From the NCBI RefSeq assembly GCF_014696435.1, contig NZ_JACJQG010000023.1:1-64000 (forward strand): a stretch of 64,000 nucleotides of DNA, given 5' to 3'. Of the stretch, positions 61,681-64,000 are shown piece by piece (positions within the stretch are counted from its first letter, which is position 1; each line of letters begins with the position of its first letter). A program made the position numbers and the translations under genes. The notes beneath the pieces were generated by a model, which saw only the letters and a list, made by a program, of their open reading frames with translations, ran no database searches and was not told the origin of the DNA. Source of the stretch: Calothrix anomala FACHB-343 (GTDB lineage Bacteria; Cyanobacteriota; Cyanobacteriia; Cyanobacteriales; Nostocaceae).

Positions 61681-63667
61681 AAATAAATACTTCTTCAACA
61701 CGGATTCGCCGTTTGATTTCCAAGCTGTTGAGGTATTCTAGTGGCTCTGATGGGTTAAAAACTTTACCATCAAATAAATGAATGGGATCGTCTTGACCGA
61801 TGTCGAGAATGCCAAGATCGCGTGCAGCTGCGCCGAATATGTCTGTGCGGCATACTCGGTCAATTACTTCTACCCAGTTTTTGGGGAAGCTGACTAAACC
61901 CCAACGTGCTAACTGAGTTACCATCCATAACAATTCGGTGCGGTTGGGATAATTGGTTTGATTGAGGTAAAACTGGTTGTATCTGGCTAATTCTTGGGGT
62001 GCTGTACCGTCACCGCGATCGTAGGGATCGGTAAAACCAGGACGGATGTATGCAGGATTTGTATTTAGGTATTCAGGACGACAGATTAATTCGACAATTT
62101 CTTCGCGGTTGCGGAAGTCGTCGCAGTATTTACAAGCTTCTAAGAGGGCTTTGACTAAAGCTAAATAAGTTTCTGGATATTTCTGCGCCCATTCTTCCCG
62201 CACTCCCAGAACTTTTTTCGGCTGTCCTGACCAAATTTCTAAGGCGGTAGCGGCGATAAAACCGACATCTTCATGAACAGCACGGTAGTTCCAAGGTTCG
62301 CCAGCACAGTAACCGTCAATATTGCCGGCTTTGAGTTGGGAAACCATTTCTGTGGGCGGGATGACTGTCAGGCTAACGTCTGTGTCGGGATCGATTCCCC
62401 CGGCTGCTAACCAGTAACGCAGAATTAGGTTCTGCATGGATGTGGGATGGACGATTCCCAAAGTTAAAATTTGGTCGGGAGAAGCGTTAATTGCTGTTTT
62501 TAAGTCAGCGAGGGTTCTCACACCTTGGTTATATAATCTTTTGCTGAAGGTGATGGCGTTAGCGTTGCGGGAAAGATTTAGGGCGTTGACTATAGGAATG
62601 GACTTTTTACCACCAGCGCCTAAAGTGAGGGCGAGGGGCATACCGGCAACCATTTGGGCTGCGTCTAATCTGCCAGTACCTACACCTTTGGCTATGTCTT
62701 TCCAACTAGTTTCGCGGCTGAGGGTGATTTGTTCTAAGCCGTACTGGGCAAAGAAACCTTTTTCTTGAGCCACGATTAAGGGTGCAGCATCGGTGAGGGG
62801 TAGAAAGCCGATGTCTAGATTTACCTTTTCTAAGCCGTTGCGGGAGATGATGACGGGTGCTTGAGTTTGTGCAGCTTGGCGTTTTTTTGCTTGTTTTTGC
62901 TGATTGAGGAAGTAAATCATTTCGTTCCGCAGATTGTAATAGCTGGGATGATTTACGACTTCTAAACGCTGGCGGGGGCGGGGGATGGGGACTTCGAGAA
63001 TTTGGCCGATGTGGGCTTCCGGGCCATTAGTGAGCATAACGATGCGATCGCTCAACAATAGCGCTTCATCAACATCATGTGTCACCATCACGCAGGTAAC
63101 GTTGTGTTCGTTGCAGATTTTCATCAGTTGTTGTTGCAAACTACCTCTTGTCAGCGCATCTAACGCCCCAAAGGGTTCATCTAGCAATAACAACTTGGGA
63201 CGGGTAGCCAAAGCACGCGCGATCGCAACTCGTTGTTTCATCCCTCCAGATAATTCGCTGGGGCGTTTATTCGCGGCGAGGCGCAGCCCCACCATGTCGA
63301 TATGTTCTTCAACAATACCCCGTCTTTCACCTTTGGGCTGATCCTTATAAACTTCATCCACTGCTAGGGCGATGTTTTCCCGTACCGTTAACCAGGGAAG
63401 CAGGGAGTAATTTTGAAATACTACCATCCTGTCTGGGCTGGGTTCTCTAACTTCTCGCCCTTCCAACGTTACGCCGCCAATACTGGCTTGATCTAAACCT
63501 GCAATGATATTTAGCAAGGTAGATTTACCACAACCAGAATGCCCAATGAGTGAAACAAACTCACCTTGTTTAATTTTCAACTCAATATTTTTCAGGGCAA
63601 TATATTTACTGCCATTGGGTAAATCAAACACGCGATCGACATGATCGACTTCTACAAAAGTAGTCAT
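61679..63667 (-). CDS. nrtC: Nitrate ABC transporter ATPase-regulatory fusion NrtC
   Basis: 662 residues, the full NrtC length. Residues 1-260 form the ATPase (Walker A GHSGCGKST, signature LSGGMKQRVAIARALATRP, Walker B LLLLDEPFGALDAL, HDVDEALLLSDR). Residues 285-655 form an NrtA-like nitrate-binding domain (IGFLPLTDAAPLIVAQEKGFFAQYGL, AGNIDGYCAGEPWNYRAV). That domain is known in Synechococcus to mediate inhibition of transport by ammonium. Located between nrtB and nrtD as usual. Confidence 0.97.
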   Translation of the reverse strand: MTTFVEVDHVDRVFDLPNGSKYIALKNIELKIKQGEFVSLIGHSGCGKSTLLNIIAGLDQASIGGVTLEGREVREPSPDRMVVFQNYSLLPWLTVRENIALAVDEVYKDQPKGERRGIVEEHIDMVGLRLAANKRPSELSGGMKQRVAIARALATRPKLLLLDEPFGALDALTRGSLQQQLMKICNEHNVTCVMVTHDVDEALLLSDRIVMLTNGPEAHIGQILEVPIPRPRQRLEVVNHPSYYNLRNEMIYFLNQQKQAKKRQAAQTQAPVIISRNGLEKVNLDIGFLPLTDAAPLIVAQEKGFFAQYGLEQITLSRETSWKDIAKGVGTGRLDAAQMVAGMPLALTLGAGGKKSIPIVNALNLSRNANAITFSKRLYNQGVRTLADLKTAINASPDQILTLGIVHPTSMQNLILRYWLAAGGIDPDTDVSLTVIPPTEMVSQLKAGNIDGYCAGEPWNYRAVHEDVGFIAATALEIWSGQPKKVLGVREEWAQKYPETYLALVKALLEACKYCDDFRNREEIVELICRPEYLNTNPAYIRPGFTDPYDRGDGTAPQELARYNQFYLNQTNYPNRTELLWMVTQLARWGLVSFPKNWVEVIDRVCRTDIFGAAARDLGILDIGQDDPIHLFDGKVFNPSEPLEYLNSLEIKRRIRVEEVFI

Positions 63668-63673
63668 TGTTAT

Positions 63674-63757
63674 TAGTCCTTAGTCATTCGTCATTGGTCA
63701 TTTGTCAAGAATCAAGAGTCAATAATCTACTTTTGACTCTTGACTTTGGACTATTGA
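63674..63757. repeat. Degenerate heptamer repeats between nrtB and nrtC
   Basis: TCATTNG and TTGACT units in irregular order fill the 90 bases between the nrtB stop and the nrtC start. Confidence 0.75.
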
Positions 63758-64000
63758 CTACTTCTGCTCTGCAACAACTTTGCTAGCAATAAAACCTACT
63801 AATCTATCTAACATTAAGCCCACTAAACCAACGTAGATAAGGGCTAAGATAATTTCACTTAAATTGGTCTCTGTCGTTGTGTTATAGGCATCCCAAATAA
63901 ATGAGCCAATCCCGACGCCACCAACTAACATTTCTGCCGCGACAATTGCTAACCAAGATAAACCAATTCCGATACGTAAACCTGTGAAGATATAGGGAAC
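63758..64000 (-). CDS. nrtB: Nitrate ABC transporter permease NrtB (C-terminal part, cut by window end)
   Basis: The last 80 residues of the permease are inside the window. They show the EAA-type coupling region and the usual NrtB/SsuC C-terminus: YIFTGLRIGIGLSWLAIVAAEML (in part GLRIGIGLSW), GIGSFIWDAYNTT and LSEIILALIYVGLVGLMLDRLV. Two membrane helices are visible. The gene continues beyond the right edge, where nrtA and nirA would be expected. Confidence 0.93.
   Translation of the reverse strand, partial: VPYIFTGLRIGIGLSWLAIVAAEMLVGGVGIGSFIWDAYNTTTETNLSEIILALIYVGLVGLMLDRLVGFIASKVVAEQK

Overview
The window looks like chromosomal DNA of a filamentous, probably heterocyst-forming cyanobacterium (order Nostocales). 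The evidence is the many HIP1 octamers (GCGATCGC), genes for NblA (phycobilisome degradation), NdhM (photosynthetic NDH-1), ferredoxin-nitrate reductase NarB with NarM, and a small protein of the Npun_R1517 heterocyst-regulator type. Between genes there are many short tandem repeats (TTGACTG, CATTGGG, ACAAGGAGG types) and small palindromes typical of these genomes. No rRNA, tRNA or CRISPR array was seen.

Layout. 1-11.3 kb: an MgtC-like protein, a PEP-synthase-like enzyme, a baeRF3 protein, a DUF1361 membrane protein and a CbiM(PDGLE)-CbiQ-CbiO cobalt/nickel ECF transporter. 12.1-19.6 kb: a probable iron-handling island with a two-domain multicopper oxidase, three unfamiliar membrane proteins, a lipoprotein with a helix-hairpin-helix segment, a ferritin-like protein, an FTR1 permease and, convergent to it, a metal-chelate-type binding lipoprotein. 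20-30 kb: mobA coupled to a DUF255 thioredoxin-fold protein, an AT-rich pair with an orphan PD-(D/E)XK nuclease, DUF2993, nblA, a 51-residue membrane peptide, a relic of a mobile-element end, and clpP. 30.8-44.4 kb: mostly housekeeping genes (RNB/Zam-like protein, ubiX, aroK, argB, C-terminal processing protease) with an NB-ARC STAND protein, a YdcF-type pseudogene, a glycosyltransferase and a response regulator. 45-47 kb: the heterocyst-regulator-like gene and ndhM, in unusually long non-coding surroundings.

47.7-54.3 kb holds the most unusual set. A zinc-ribbon/PP2C phosphatase with a membrane anchor is followed by a CHAT (caspase-like) protease fused to an FHA domain, then by an unrecognised acidic 212-residue protein. 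Convergent to these is an FHA-PrsW intramembrane protease. Two phosphothreonine readers on two different proteases beside a phosphatase suggest a phosphorylation-gated proteolysis module.

54.8-64 kb is a nitrate-assimilation locus read leftwards: nrtB (cut by the window end), nrtC, nrtD, nrtP, narB, psiE, narM. It carries both an ABC and an MFS nitrate transporter. A textbook NtcA-activated promoter (GTA-N8-TAC, 22 bases, TAATTT) lies in front of nrtP. mobA (molybdenum cofactor) and nblA elsewhere in the window fit the same nitrogen physiology.
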